From the NCBI RefSeq assembly GCF_900496995.4, contig NW_024470326.1:682001-746000 (forward strand): a DNA stretch of 64,000 bases, written 5' to 3'. The notes below the pieces were generated by a model. It was not told where the DNA came from. It ran no database searches and was given only the letters and a program-made list of their open reading frames with translations. A program made the position numbers and the translations under genes. Positions 11,435 to 20,304 of the stretch are shown here, one piece after another. Position 1 is the stretch's first letter; the number at the start of each line of letters is the position of its first letter. The stretch is from Aquila chrysaetos chrysaetos. Its lineage: Eukaryota > Chordata > Aves > Accipitriformes > Accipitridae.

Positions 11435-11983
11435 CCTGTATGATATTAGTTGCTATATAACCCTGCTACTGTATGTTATCATTACTATAATTGTTATATG
11501 CTATATCCATAGTACTATAGTAAGAATCACTTAGATCAAGCAAGAAAAAACTGTGATAAATCTGAGCGAAGCGCAGTAGTGATGGAACCAGAACTGACTC
11601 CAGCATGCAACAATCCAACGGTGCACGCCATCCTCCTGCTGCGTCCAATGTCAACTGCTCGTCACACTGCACTGAAGCCCAACTCTGCTCTACCGACTGA
11701 GAGGACTTTGCACCATCCCTCCTGCCCAGAAAGACTGGTATGACAGATGGAGCCCAGAGTCAGGAACTAAATGAACTCAACAAACATTTAATGAACATAA
11801 CCCATAAACTAAAGGAATGATATCTCTGTGTATGTATACATATACATATATATATATATATATATATATCTCACTGTTCATACGTCTGAAAGGGATGGAA
11901 AAGCTGATCATGATTGACCAGGATGTAACTAAAGGTATGGGAACTGAGCATGACGTCAATGGTATAGAATAAGGGGTGGATAC
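11435..11983 (+). other. ERV-B 3' untranslated region with AT microsatellite and polypurine tract
   Basis: This is non-coding sequence between the pol stop and the 3' LTR. It contains a TA/CATA simple repeat at about 11836-11870. The purine run AAGGGGTGGA at about 11971-11980, close to the LTR, is the likely plus-strand primer. No env is present. Confidence 0.75.
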
Positions 11984-12562
11984 TGTCCTAGTTTCAGCTG
12001 GGATAGAGTTAACTGTCTTCCTAGTAGCTGGTACGGTGCTATGTTTTGAGTTCAGTATGTGAAGAATGTTGATAACACTGATGTTTTCAGTTGCTGCTAG
12101 TAGTGTTTAGACTAATGTCAAGGATTTTTCAGCTTCTCATGCCCAGCCAGCGAGAAAGCTGGAGGGGCACAAGAAGTTGGCACAGGACACAGCCAGGGCA
12201 CCTGACCCAAACTGGCCAACAGGGTATTCCATACCATGTGACGTCCCATCTAGTATAGGAACTGGGAAGTGGGGGCAGGGAATCGCCGCTGGGGGACTTG
12301 CTGGGTGCCGGTTGGCGGGTGGTGAGCAATTACACTGTGCATCATTTGTACATTCCAATCCTTTCACTATTGCTGTTGTCATTTTATTAGTGTTATCATT
12401 ATCATTATTCGTTTCTTCTTTTCTGTTCTATTAAACTGTTCTTATCTCAACCCGTGGGTTTTGCTTCTTTTTCCCGATTTTCTCCCCCATCCCACTGGGT
12501 GGGGGGGGAGTGAGTGAGCGGCTGCGTGGTGCTTAGTTGCTGGCTGGGGTTAAACCACAACA
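11984..12562 (+). repeat. ERV-B 3' LTR
   Basis: It has the same length and ends as the 5' LTR, with ATTAAA at 12430-12435. It is followed by GGGTC, the right copy of the target duplication. ERV-A integrase coding resumes directly after it. Confidence 0.92.
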
Positions 12563-12878
12563 GGGTCCCTGTAGGAATGTCATCTGACAATGGCCCTCAT
12601 TTTATAGCAAAGATTGTAAGACAGTTGAGCAAGGTATTGTCTATAGATTGGGACTATCACACCCCATATAGACTGCAAGCAAGTGGGAAAGTAGAAAGAA
12701 TGAACTACACTCTCAAGCAACAGCTGAGTAAAATTTGTCAGGAAACCTCGCTTACATGGGTTAAAGCATTACCCATGGCTCTATTAAGAATCAGAGTACA
12801 GCCAAAAGGGAAAGGAAATTTAAGTCCTTATCAAATGTTATATGGGAGACCATATCAAGGGTCCTATGTTCCAAATAC
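12563..12878 (+). pseudogene. ERV-A pol, part 2: integrase core
   Basis: This segment continues the ERV-A integrase after the ERVL insertion in the matching frame. The second catalytic Asp is in SSDNGPHF and the Glu in SGKVERMN. It also holds the conserved SPYQMLYGRP block near 12830. It is interrupted at 12878 by ERV-C, and the C-terminal part of integrase follows at 18576. Confidence 0.88.
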
Positions 12879-13108
12879 TGTAGCAGTGCTACATATCAAG
12901 GTGCCGCGATTAGATCACTGGTCGGCCTGGACCAGGGAAGAGACAGATAACACACATGGTGTGAGTGCCAACTCCGTCCTTTATTGCGCAGTTAATTCCT
13001 TTTATACTAACAACGGTAGGTGGGATTACTGATATGTCATAGGGAGGCGACGACTAGCCTTCTACCTTTCCGTGACATCGCGAGATCTTCCGAACGGTGT
13101 TCCCTACA
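12879..13108 (-). repeat. ERV-C 3' LTR
   Basis: On the minus strand it runs TGTAG to CTACA with TATAAAAG and AATAAA. AATAC of ERV-A integrase plus one more A immediately to its left form the target duplication AAATAC. Confidence 0.92.
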
Positions 13109-13124
13109 TCTCCCCCTCCTCATG
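13109..13124 (-). promoter_or_regulatory. ERV-C polypurine tract
   Basis: Read on the minus strand, a purine-rich run with GAGGAGGGGGAGA directly abuts the TGTAG of the LTR. This is the expected plus-strand primer. Confidence 0.8.
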
Positions 13125-14153
13125 TCCAGCTAGCTCCCATTGGTTACACACACTATTCATGCACTGTCCACGCGTCCAGTTGCACTCAATGATTGGCTGC
13201 ATCAACACTGCACATGCGCATAAACATAAAATATAATTGGTCATACTAACTAAACATACGAGACTTATCTCAGTCTAATTGGTCAAGATAAACTGCCGAA
13301 TTGAGGTTGTTTGTGCCAAGTTCTCTTTATCATGGAATATGCACCTGTGTTTTTCTAATTGGTATCTTTCTTATTTTTGTCGTCCTGTTTATTCTGTTCA
13401 AGGCGTTCTAAAGGCGTCTGGAATGCTCTTGTGACCGTTAGCTAAATATGTTCCCACAACAATTCCCCCTCCCTTTTTCTATTAGAAGAGCATTAGCAGA
13501 TCTCGTCACCACCATCCGCGAACTCAGCCCAGCAATCGGTAGGTGCCAGCTTTACGTGGGCGTCCCCACAGAGGCAACGATGGCCTTGCCGTACACCAGC
13601 CCGATGCTCTTCGGAAAATCCCGGTATTTATACATTTGCAGAGGAACAGATTTCAGCACATGTGGCCAGCGGGTGCTAAAATTCCCCTCAGTTGAAACAT
13701 GGGGAGCCTATGGCACATGCGGTTGCTGGCCAGACGTGCCGCACGAGTCATAGCCATCCTGTCTATTGGTTCACGGGCTTTGTGATGTGGTTGCAGTGCA
13801 CAGAGAATCTTGACCTGTTATGTCGGCTAAGGTGACCTACAAGATATATGAACACAATTAATTAAACACAGTAAAAGCAACATTATACCTAATAAAATAC
13901 ACAAGAATAAAAGAAACCCCGATTTTTAACAAAGATACAAACCAACTCCGAAGTCCCCATTCCGCAGCTAAATGCTCCAAGCCAAAATGACAGTTTTCTT
14001 AATTGCTATAAAGGTCTTGCAGCTCTTTATTGTCTCCGAAGCTCTGTTGTCTTATTCATTAAGTGGTGTAGTGTCAGAAATTCGCAGCAGATACCCAAGG
14101 CATCACAAGCCAGGAAAGGATAACAGCAATCTGTAAAGAAAAACACTCAAACA
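13125..14153 (-). other. ERV-C 3' internal region, no clear gene
   Basis: This lies between the integrase remnant and the 3' LTR, where env would be expected. All minus-strand frames are broken by stops and I recognise no env domain. A second purine run sits at 13461-13478 followed by TGTGGGAAC on the minus strand. It resembles another polypurine/LTR boundary but lacks a matching LTR end. Confidence 0.5.
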
Positions 14154-14811
14154 CTACAAGGTTAGGGCAGGACCAACCATACGACTAGGGACCCATTTCA
14201 GTAGCCCTTCAGGTATCTGTACACAGGCGTACCCCCGCCTGAGGCAACGCAGCTCAAACGGTCCGTCCCATTGGTGTGTCTGGGGATCACGCACACGGAC
14301 CAGTGGGTAGGGGCCTTTCTCTTCCGTAGTCGTAAAATGTCGTTGCACCGTCGTCTGGTCCAGGTCCCCCCGAATTGTCTGATTTAATGAAGTTAACGCA
14401 GTTAACAGGAGACGCTGTGTACGGAGAACAGGTGAATTATCCCGTAAGCAGGAGGGCTCCGCCTGGTCCCCCTCCCTAAGACGATCTAGCAGGGTCTTTA
14501 AGGTTCGATGTGCTCATTCTACAATGGCCTGGCCGGTGCTGTTATAAGGAATGCCATGTACAAGGGCTATACCCCAGATTGCACAAATCGTTTCACCTTT
14601 TCCGCAGTATAAGCTGTACCATTATCCGTCTTGATCTGTCGTGGAATCCCCAGTTGGGCTATGCAAGCACGCCAGTGTTGTACAACCGCCAAGCTATTCT
14701 GCTTCCTGTGCGCTGTAGTGAGAATATATTTACTATAGGTGTCTACGGTAACATGCAAATACTGTAGTGGCTTAAAGGGAGCGTACTCCGGTCCACTCAT
14801 GTTGACTGCGG
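14154..14811 (-). pseudogene. ERV-C integrase remnant
   Basis: At 14800-14567 the minus strand encodes an integrase core (LHVTVDTYSKYILTT with the first Asp, KTDNGTAYTAEKV with the second). At 14348-14154 it encodes the C-terminal DNA-binding domain (GPFELRCLRRGYACV, KWVPSRMVGPA). The two lie in different frames and the section with the catalytic Glu is degraded. The zinc domain, RNase H, RT and protease are missing upstream, where the captured poly(A) segment begins. The domain style is alpha/betaretroviral. Confidence 0.82.
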
Positions 14812-14889
14812 GCTACTTATGCTAACTCTAAATAATCAGGCTCAAAGAAATGTTCCCCCATTTTCTATGAAATCTCCCACAATTTGCCC

Positions 14890-14910
14890 TTTTTTTTTTT
14901 TTTTTTTTTT
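14890..14910 (-). repeat. Internal poly(A) tract (21 T on the plus strand)
   Basis: Read on the minus strand, 21 A follow 15 bases after an AATAAA (14931-14926). That is where a cleaved and polyadenylated transcript of the adjoining U3-R would end. Confidence 0.85.
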
Positions 14911-15248
14911 CCGTGCAAGATTCCCTTTATTTCACAAAAGAATCCAACTTATATATGTTTCAACAAAGATCCAGAAAGTACTAACGACTCACAGCCAATA
15001 CTACTAGCACAGGAGGGCATATCTGACCCAGCTGGGATGTTTGCCAGTCCTCAGAACAGTTAAAGATAAAAACATTCCATAGACATACTCGTGACTGTCT
15101 TCAGCCACATCTTCCCAGGCCTACACAAGGCCATCCTCCAACCTGACCTTGTAAAACTAGTTCTTCAAGGCTTGGCAAACATGCAGCACAACAAATTCTA
15201 ACGGTCACTCTTGAAAACAAATGCCAGGTGTTCCGAGCTGCTCCCACA
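14911..15248 (-). repeat. U3-R of a second LTR family ending at poly(A)
   Basis: On the minus strand it begins TGTGGGAGCAG right after a polypurine tract. It has a TATATAAG box near 14955 and AATAAA at 14931-14926, and stops 15 bases later at the poly(A). No U5 or CA terminus follows. It is not the same sequence as the ERV-C LTR. This is the structure of the 3' end of a retroviral mRNA rather than of an integrated LTR. Confidence 0.72.
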
Positions 15249-15262
15249 TCTCCCCCTTTTTT
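15249..15262 (-). promoter_or_regulatory. Polypurine tract of the captured element
   Basis: AAAAAAGGGGGAGA on the minus strand directly precedes the TGTGGG of the U3. Confidence 0.75.
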
Positions 15263-15707
15263 GTTTAGGAACATCAGATTCACGAGGAAGGCAGTGAGGA
15301 CTCTAGCTTCGAACTGACGCAATCCTCGTACTGCTCCTCAGGTGATTCTGATTGCTGCAAACACACAAATGATTAATAATTCTCCAATAGCAATATAAAT
15401 TCAGATACACAAATTTAAACCTCCAAATCATATTTTTGGATTTAAGCATTCAACAGTATTAGACAATTCTTTGAAAAACACCTTATTCTGCTAATTTCGT
15501 ATATTTCCCATTTGATCTTGTAATATCTGTGCAAGGTCTTAGGTCTCTCCTGCAATATTAGGAGCAAATGCACCTTGCAAATGTGCCTTCACCTAATTCC
15601 AATCACATACACTTTCATTCCCTTGTAAAGGAGTTACACAGAGCCCTTGTTTTTGAAATTCCCAATTGCAATGTAATTTCATTCTATTTTATAATGCATT
15701 TTGTCTA
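15263..15707 (-). other. Degraded retroviral sequence upstream of the captured U3
   Basis: Minus-strand frames at about 15680-15480 carry short stretches resembling a retroviral polyprotein or envelope (for example VKAHLQGAFAPNIAG), but with stops. I cannot assign the domain with confidence. Confidence 0.4.
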
Positions 15708-16216
15708 TGTGATGGGTTGATCCTGGCTGGACACCAGTTACCTACCATAGCTATCCTATCACTCTCTCCTCCACAGCTGGACAGGGGAACGGGAAATGAG
15801 GTTTTGCGGTTAGTTCATCACACATTATCTCTGTCACTTCATCCTCCTCAGTGGCAGCACTCATCGCACTCTTCCCCTGTTCCAGCGTGGGATCTCTCCC
15901 ACGGGAGACAGTCCTCCACGAAGATCTTCAGCATGGGTCCCCTCCCCAGCGTGCAGTCCTTCAGGAGCACACTGCTCCAGCGTGGACCTCCATAGACCGC
16001 AGGGGAACGACCCGTCTCACCATGGTCTTCACCACGGGCTGCAGGGGAATCTCTGCTCCGGCGCCTGGAGCATCTCCTCCCCCTCCTTCTGCACTGACCT
16101 TGGTGTCTGCAGGGTTATTTCTCTTAGATGTTCTCACTCTTCAGCTGCCATGTCTGTGTGTTCCGCAACCGCATCTCTCTTCCCCCTCTCCAGCTGTTTG
16201 TTTTCATTAATTTAAT
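15708..16216 (-). mobile_element. Truncated LTR related to the solo LTR at 19115-20257
   Basis: The plus strand starts TGTGATGGGTTGATCCTGG and follows the same order of blocks as 19115-20257, including the CAGCGTGGG and GGGCTGCAGGGGAATCTCTGCTCC segments. It then loses similarity near 16216 next to a TC/T-rich simple repeat (16230-16265). Only the part corresponding to the LTR 3' half is present. No target duplication is visible because one end is missing. Confidence 0.7.
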
Positions 16217-16324
16217 TTTTTTTCCCTGTCTCTTCCTCTCTCTCTCTCTCTCTTTTTTTTTTTTTAAATTATTTTTATGCAAGCCAAGTTACATGAAATG
16301 CTTTTGCAATTATACGTTCAACTA

Positions 16325-16890
16325 TTTTATGATACGTGGTACAATCATTACAACTGCTGATATTACAATTAAAATAACTAAGTTATGTATAAGCAAATCT
16401 TTCAACCATCCCATAATTCTCAAACTTGTTAGCCATCCACTTAAAGCTGTGTCAGTTATCGTGAGCCTTTTATTGTGAATCATATTAATATCAGGTGTTA
16501 GTAACGCAAGTCGTCCGAGGCTACATGGCCTCCCGTTAAGTTTCAATGGAATTCCTCTCCCACGCTCTATTTCCACAAATTAAAAATATCCCCGCAGGTA
16601 AAGCAGCTGGAATAGAAAAAAGAGTGTGATATTCTGGAATAGATATAGTTACACCAAGCTGTAGCATTTCTATATACAGGCAAAATAGCATTTACATTCT
16701 GACCCTTTCGAGTGGTGTTATGGGTGTAATTAAACATCACACAGGGATTCATGATGACTGATCCTAAGAACTCTAACTCTTGAGGTTCTTGCATTTCTTG
16801 AGGCAGGTGTGCATACGACAGGAAAAGTAAACATGGTATCTCCTTGCTGTAGAGCTTTTTCTCGACAGCGTTGCATCAAACTATGTGTAT
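16325..16890 (-). pseudogene. Env remnant inside ERV-C
   Basis: Minus-strand frames contain pieces of a class II-style envelope. An SU-like stretch at about 16790-16640 has Asn-X-Thr sites (NYTHNTTRKG). A block at about 16610-16540 reads LPAGIFLICGNRAW, and a C-terminal membrane anchor at about 16430-16330 reads LLIHNLVILIVISAVVMIV followed by a stop. The TM ectodomain that should lie between the second and third is absent, so there is an internal deletion as well as frame changes. It cannot make a functional envelope. Confidence 0.6.
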
Positions 16891-17234
16891 TTTTTTCCCA
16901 AATTATTAAGTGAAACGTCACGGATTAGACAGAGGCACAGAGTTAGAGGGATTAGCAGGAGAAGGAGATACAGGCAGTGCAGCAAAGCCAGGTTCCGTTG
17001 TAAGTTCTGCAGACTCTGGAGAGGGAGTACCAGGCGATTGGGGTGGGGGGGGTGGGGGACGGCGGCGGCACGGCAGCGGTCCCGGCCGAGCAGAGGCCGT
17101 GGGAGGCAGCGGCGGAGGTAATGAGGGATATAAATCCGGCTCTTTTTCAGAGTCCACCCTGCTTGATACAAAAGAATTATTATCAGAATCAGAATCCTGC
17201 TCATTAGCGGCCTGCTTACAGAGTGCCTCCTCAA
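16891..17234 (-). pseudogene. Second gag piece: matrix end and Pro-rich domain
   Basis: On the minus strand this frame runs through an acidic stretch (SDSDNNSF) and then DLYPSLPPPLPP, which contains a LYPxL-type late-domain motif, followed by a Pro-rich tail and a stop at about 16918. Such a region normally sits between matrix and capsid. Here it comes after a capsid and directly before env, in a different frame from that capsid, so it belongs to a second element or a rearrangement. Confidence 0.55.
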
Positions 17235-17720
17235 AAGCAGTATCAGGTTGTAGCCGCCTGCAAAACTTGTTGCAAGGCCACCACTATCGGACGCGCTTCC
17301 CGTTGTTGCTCTCTCTCCAGTACATGGCGTATCATGTTACCTAGGGACGAACCCGCTGGCAAATGAGAGACAAGCGCTGCGCTCTGTGGGTTAGCTTGAG
17401 CCCTAGCACATTCAAGCACAATCGCCTCTTTAGCCGCCTCCGGGAGGTTTGCCGCCTACACAGCAAGCTGAAGCCGATCTAAAAAGGCAGTAAACCTCTC
17501 GGCAATCCCCTGCCGAACTTTCACCCAAGGGGGGGTCCGCTCTATCCATGACCGCGATACGCCTAAGAGCGGCCAAGGCAGTTGTTGCAACTGCCGTAAA
17601 GTCACGCCCGCGTATGCCCTGTGCCTGTGCCTGAGGCCTTGCAAATCGTCCCTCCCCCATGAGCTGCCGAAGCACCCGCCGCAACTCCTCTCACGGATAC
17701 TGGGGGGGGGGGGGGGGCGC
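17235..17720 (-). pseudogene. ERV-C gag capsid remnant with major homology region
   Basis: The major homology region is visible on the minus strand near 17550-17470 (RQGIAERFTAFLDRL). It is followed by a TAG and then further capsid (AANLPEAAKEAIVLECARAQ). The upstream capsid part (MGEGRFARPQAQAQG) lies in another frame, and a run of 16 G at 17701-17716 is a likely slippage site. The style is alpha/beta-retroviral. Confidence 0.72.
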
Positions 17721-17794
17721 ATCAGGTCCTGCTGGTGCCGCCTCTGCAGGAAAAACCTCCGTCTCCGCCGCACCCTCCGTGCCCATGTCCGCGA

Positions 17795-18307
17795 TCAAAG
17801 ACGGACCACTCTGCGAGCCCCACTCCATGGCCGCCAGCTCTGTCTGAGTCCGACCTGCTGTCCCCGAGGGCGCTGTCCCCGCTGTCCCCGAGGGCACTGT
17901 CCCCGCTGCTCCCGAGGGCGCTGTCCCCGCTGTCCCCGAGGGCGCTGTCCCCGAGGGCACTGTCCCCGCTGTCCCCGAGGGCACTGTCCCCGCTGCTCCC
18001 GAGGCGGCGCTGCACCCGCAGACGCAGCAGCTCGCGCCGCCAGCCAGCACGCCTCAGCCTCCCGTCCCGCCGCGACCACCTGCTCCACCTTCCCCCAACT
18101 CTGCGATCGTTCAGCAGCTCCGCGCTCGGATCGGAGCAAGGACTCCTGAATCTCTCCCCAATTTGGGGGGCTCAAAACTTATCTAGGAAACTCACTGTCC
18201 CCCCGGCGCAGCATCCATTGGATGCATTCGCCCGTGAGGCCCCTCCTAATCGAACCGCGGGCACCCACCTCATAAGCTAACACCTTAATCGCTTGCGCAA
18301 GCCTCAT
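17795..18307 (-). pseudogene. ERV-C gag matrix region
   Basis: The first ATG after the primer site is at 18307-18305 and opens a frame of 42 codons (MRLAQAIKVLAYEVGARG) that ends at a TAA at 18181-18179. The same frame continues beyond the stop (SPPNWGEIQESLL) to 17795, which suggests a single nonsense change in an originally longer gag. The start choice rests only on position. Confidence 0.6.
17850..18005 (-). repeat. GC-rich coding tandem repeat in ERV-C gag
   Basis: About seven copies of a roughly 15-24-bp unit built on CCCGAGGGCGCTGTCCCCG. On the minus strand one frame reads Gly-Thr-(Val/Ala)-Pro-Ser-Gly repeats. Change in copy number of units not divisible by three may explain the frame change across it. 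Confidence 0.75.
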
Positions 18308-18324
18308 CGTCGCCTGTGCGGCCG

Positions 18325-18342
18325 ATCACGTCGGGGTCACCA
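18325..18342 (-). promoter_or_regulatory. ERV-C primer-binding site, tRNA-Trp type
   Basis: Three bases inside the 5' LTR the minus strand reads TGGTGACCCCGACGTGAT, the tRNA-Trp primer site used by avian leukosis-type viruses. Confidence 0.9.
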
Positions 18343-18345
18343 CTA

Positions 18346-18575
18346 TGTAGCGGTGCTACATATCAAGGTGCCGCGATTAGATCACTGGTCGGCCTGGACC
18401 AGGGAAGAGACAGATAACACACATGGTGTGAGTGCCAACTCCGTCCTTTATTGCGCAGTTAATTCCTTTTATACTAACAACGGTAGGTGGGATTACTGAT
18501 ATGTCATAGGGAGGCGACAACTAGCCTTCTACCTTTCCGTGACATCGCGAGATCTTCCGAACGGTGTTCCCTACA
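18346..18575 (-). repeat. ERV-C 5' LTR
   Basis: This is a 230-bp LTR nearly identical to 12879-13108 (about two mismatches). AAATAC follows on the right as the second copy of the target duplication. Confidence 0.92.
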
Positions 18576-18918
18576 AAATACCTTGAGCGCTTTCGGAGAT
18601 ATGTCTTTAAAGGGTGTTATGATTTCTTTAGGAAACTCTTTACAAGAACTTCGTCAGTATGTCTCCACAGCTGGACCCTTAGAATTGGACACAGCAGTGC
18701 ATCCCTTCCAACCAGGAGACTGGGTATACGTAAAGTCGTGGACTGCAGAACCACTAGCTGAGAAGTGGAAAGGACCGTATCAAGTACTTTTAACAACATA
18801 TACAGCAGCAAAGGTTTGGGGAAAAGGACCTTGGCTTCACTATTCAAGAGTAAAGAAAGCACCAACAGGGAATTGGAAGTCTAAAGAAAACCGGTCCTTT
18901 GAAATTGAAAACCTATAA
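18576..18918 (+). pseudogene. ERV-A pol, part 3: integrase C-terminus
   Basis: The ERV-A integrase frame resumes here and runs to a stop at 18916-18918. The C-terminal domain is recognisable by FQPGDWVYVKSW, EKWKGPYQVLL and WLHYSRVKKAP, typical of gammaretroviral integrases. Within this stretch the frame is open. The whole gene is split into three pieces by two insertions. Confidence 0.88.
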
Positions 18919-18927
18919 ATAAGTTTC

Positions 18928-19114
18928 GTGCTATGCACTTGGGAGAACAATTGTGTAAAGCTTATAATATTGGGGTTGTTACTAGGGATATTGTCAGGGG
19001 CAGTAATCCTTTTGTGTGTTACAGGTTTTACATATTTTCTTTTAAGTTGTCCTAAACATGAGATAAATAATAGTAGATGTAAAATTACAAAGGCAGAATC
19101 ACGAACTGACATCA
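18928..19114 (+). pseudogene. ERV-A env start region (leader)
   Basis: A short frame just after pol encodes a hydrophobic segment (IILGLLLGILSGAVILLCV), a plausible env leader or signal segment. It is cut at 19114 by the solo LTR. Confidence 0.45.
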
Positions 19115-20257
19115 TGTGATGGGTTGACCCTGGCTGGTTGCCAGGTGCCCACCAAAGCCGTTCTATCACTCCCCCTCCTCAACTGGACAGGGGAGAGAAG
19201 ATATAATAAAGAGCTTGTGGGTCGAGATAAGGACAGGAGAGAGATCACTCACCAATTACCGTCACGGGCAAAACAGACTCAACTTTCGGAAAATTAACTC
19301 ACTTTATTACAAACCAACCAGAGCAGAGTAATGAGAAATAAAACCAAATCTCAGAACACCTTCCCTCCACCCCTCCCTTCTTCCTGGGCACAACTTCACT
19401 CCCAGCTTCTCTACCAACCCCCTCAGAGGCACAGGGGGACAGGGATGGGGTTTACGGTCAGTTCATCACACGTTATTTTCTGCCACTTCATCCTCCTCAG
19501 GGGGAGGACTCATCACACTCTTCCCCTGCTCCAGCGTGGGGTCCCACCCACGGGAGACAGTCCTCCACGAACTTCTCCAACGTGGGTCCTTCCCATGGGC
19601 TGCAGTTCTTCACGAACTGCTCCAGCATGGGTCCTTTCCACGGTGTGCAGTCCTTCAGGAGCACACTGCTCCAGCGTGGGTCCCCCACGGGGTCACAAGT
19701 CCTGCCAGAAAACCTGCTCCGTGGGCTCCTCTCTCCACAGATCCGCAGGTCCTGCCAGGAGCCCGCTCCAGCGCGGGGTTCCCACTGGGTCACAGCCTCC
19801 TTCGGGAACCCACCTGCTCCAGCGTGGGGTCCTCCATGGGCTGCAGGTGCATATCTGCTCCACCGTGGACCTCCATGGACTGCAGGGGGACAGCCTGCCT
19901 CACCATGGTCTTCACTACGGGCTGTAGGGGAATCTCTGCTCCGGCGCCTGTAGCATCTCCTCCCCCTCCTTCTTCACTGACCTTGGTGTCCGCAGGGTTG
20001 TTTCTCTTACATGTTCTCACTCCTCTCTCCGGCTGCCGTTTTCTGTCTGTCCCAACTTTTTTTCCTTCTAAAAATGTTATCACAGAGGCGTTGCCACTAT
20101 CACTGATTGGCTCGGCCTTGGCCGGCGGCGGGTCCGTCTTAGAGCCGGCTGGTATTGGCTCTCTCGAACACAGCGAAGCTTCCAGCAGCTTCTTAAGGAA
20201 GCCACCCCTGTAACCCCCGCCCCCGCTACCAAAACCTTGCCACACAAAGCCAATACA
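19115..20257 (-). mobile_element. Large solo LTR, avian ERVL-like family, 1.14 kb
   Basis: The plus strand starts TGTGATGG and ends CCAATACA, so the element reads TGTATTGG...CATCACA on the minus strand. AATAAA lies at 19309-19304. The 5-bp duplication CATCA is perfect on both sides. Internal tandem-like blocks with CTCCAGCGTGGG recur. Open frames across it are incidental. A truncated relative is at 15708-16216. It separates the ERV-A env leader from the rest of env. Confidence 0.9.
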
Positions 20258-20304
20258 CATCATAAAAGAATCCGTAGTATAAGATAAACAAAATGAAGTG
20301 ATTA

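Larger units (their letters stand above)
5385..12562 (+). mobile_element. ERV-B: complete ERVL-type provirus
   Basis: Two 579-bp LTRs bracket an internal region with a primer-binding site, gag-like frames, pol and a polypurine tract. The 5-bp target duplication GGGTC is perfect on both sides. I count about eight mismatches between the LTRs, roughly 1.4 percent, so the insertion is fairly young. The order is LTR, tRNA-Lys type primer site, ORF with hydrophobic segments, gag, pol (protease-RT-RNase H-integrase), LTR. I find no env and no dUTPase. Frameshifts and stops make this copy non-coding. It sits inside the integrase coding sequence of ERV-A. A solo LTR of the same family lies at 59702-60282. 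Confidence 0.93.
12879..18575 (-). mobile_element. ERV-C: minus-strand provirus with tRNA-Trp primer site and mosaic interior
   Basis: Two 230-bp LTRs differ at about two positions and are flanked by the perfect 6-bp duplication AAATAC, so the insertion is young. Read on the minus strand, the order is LTR, tRNA-Trp primer site, broken gag, a second gag-like piece, env remnants, a polypurine tract with U3-R and poly(A) of a different LTR, integrase remnant, unrecognised sequence, polypurine tract, LTR. Protease and RT are missing. The LTR layout, 6-bp duplication and Trp primer point to an alpha/beta-like (class II) retrovirus. None of its genes is intact, so it must have been mobilised by another virus or rearranged after insertion. 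Confidence 0.88.

Noticed and set aside
12137-12434. Frames repeated at 5578-5835, 12177-12434 and 59873-60088
   Set aside because: They are the same stretch of the ERVL LTR in three copies and are not conserved coding genes.
13451-13478. Second polypurine tract and LTR-like start within ERV-C
   Set aside because: There is no matching LTR end, TATA or poly(A) signal downstream at the expected spacing, so it may be chance or a fragment. Noted but not called.
14890-16890. LINE-mediated retroposition of a spliced env mRNA into ERV-C
   Set aside because: I looked for a target duplication of the sequence left of the T-run (AATTTGCCC) near the other possible end and did not find one. It is kept only as the alternative to copy-choice capture.
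17722-18280. Long plus-strand frame rich in Leu, Ser and Pro
   Set aside because: It is antisense to ERV-C gag and consists mainly of the GC-rich tandem repeat.
19331-20213. Several long plus-strand frames rich in Ser, Pro and Gly
   Set aside because: They lie wholly inside the solo LTR at 19115-20257 and are antisense to it.
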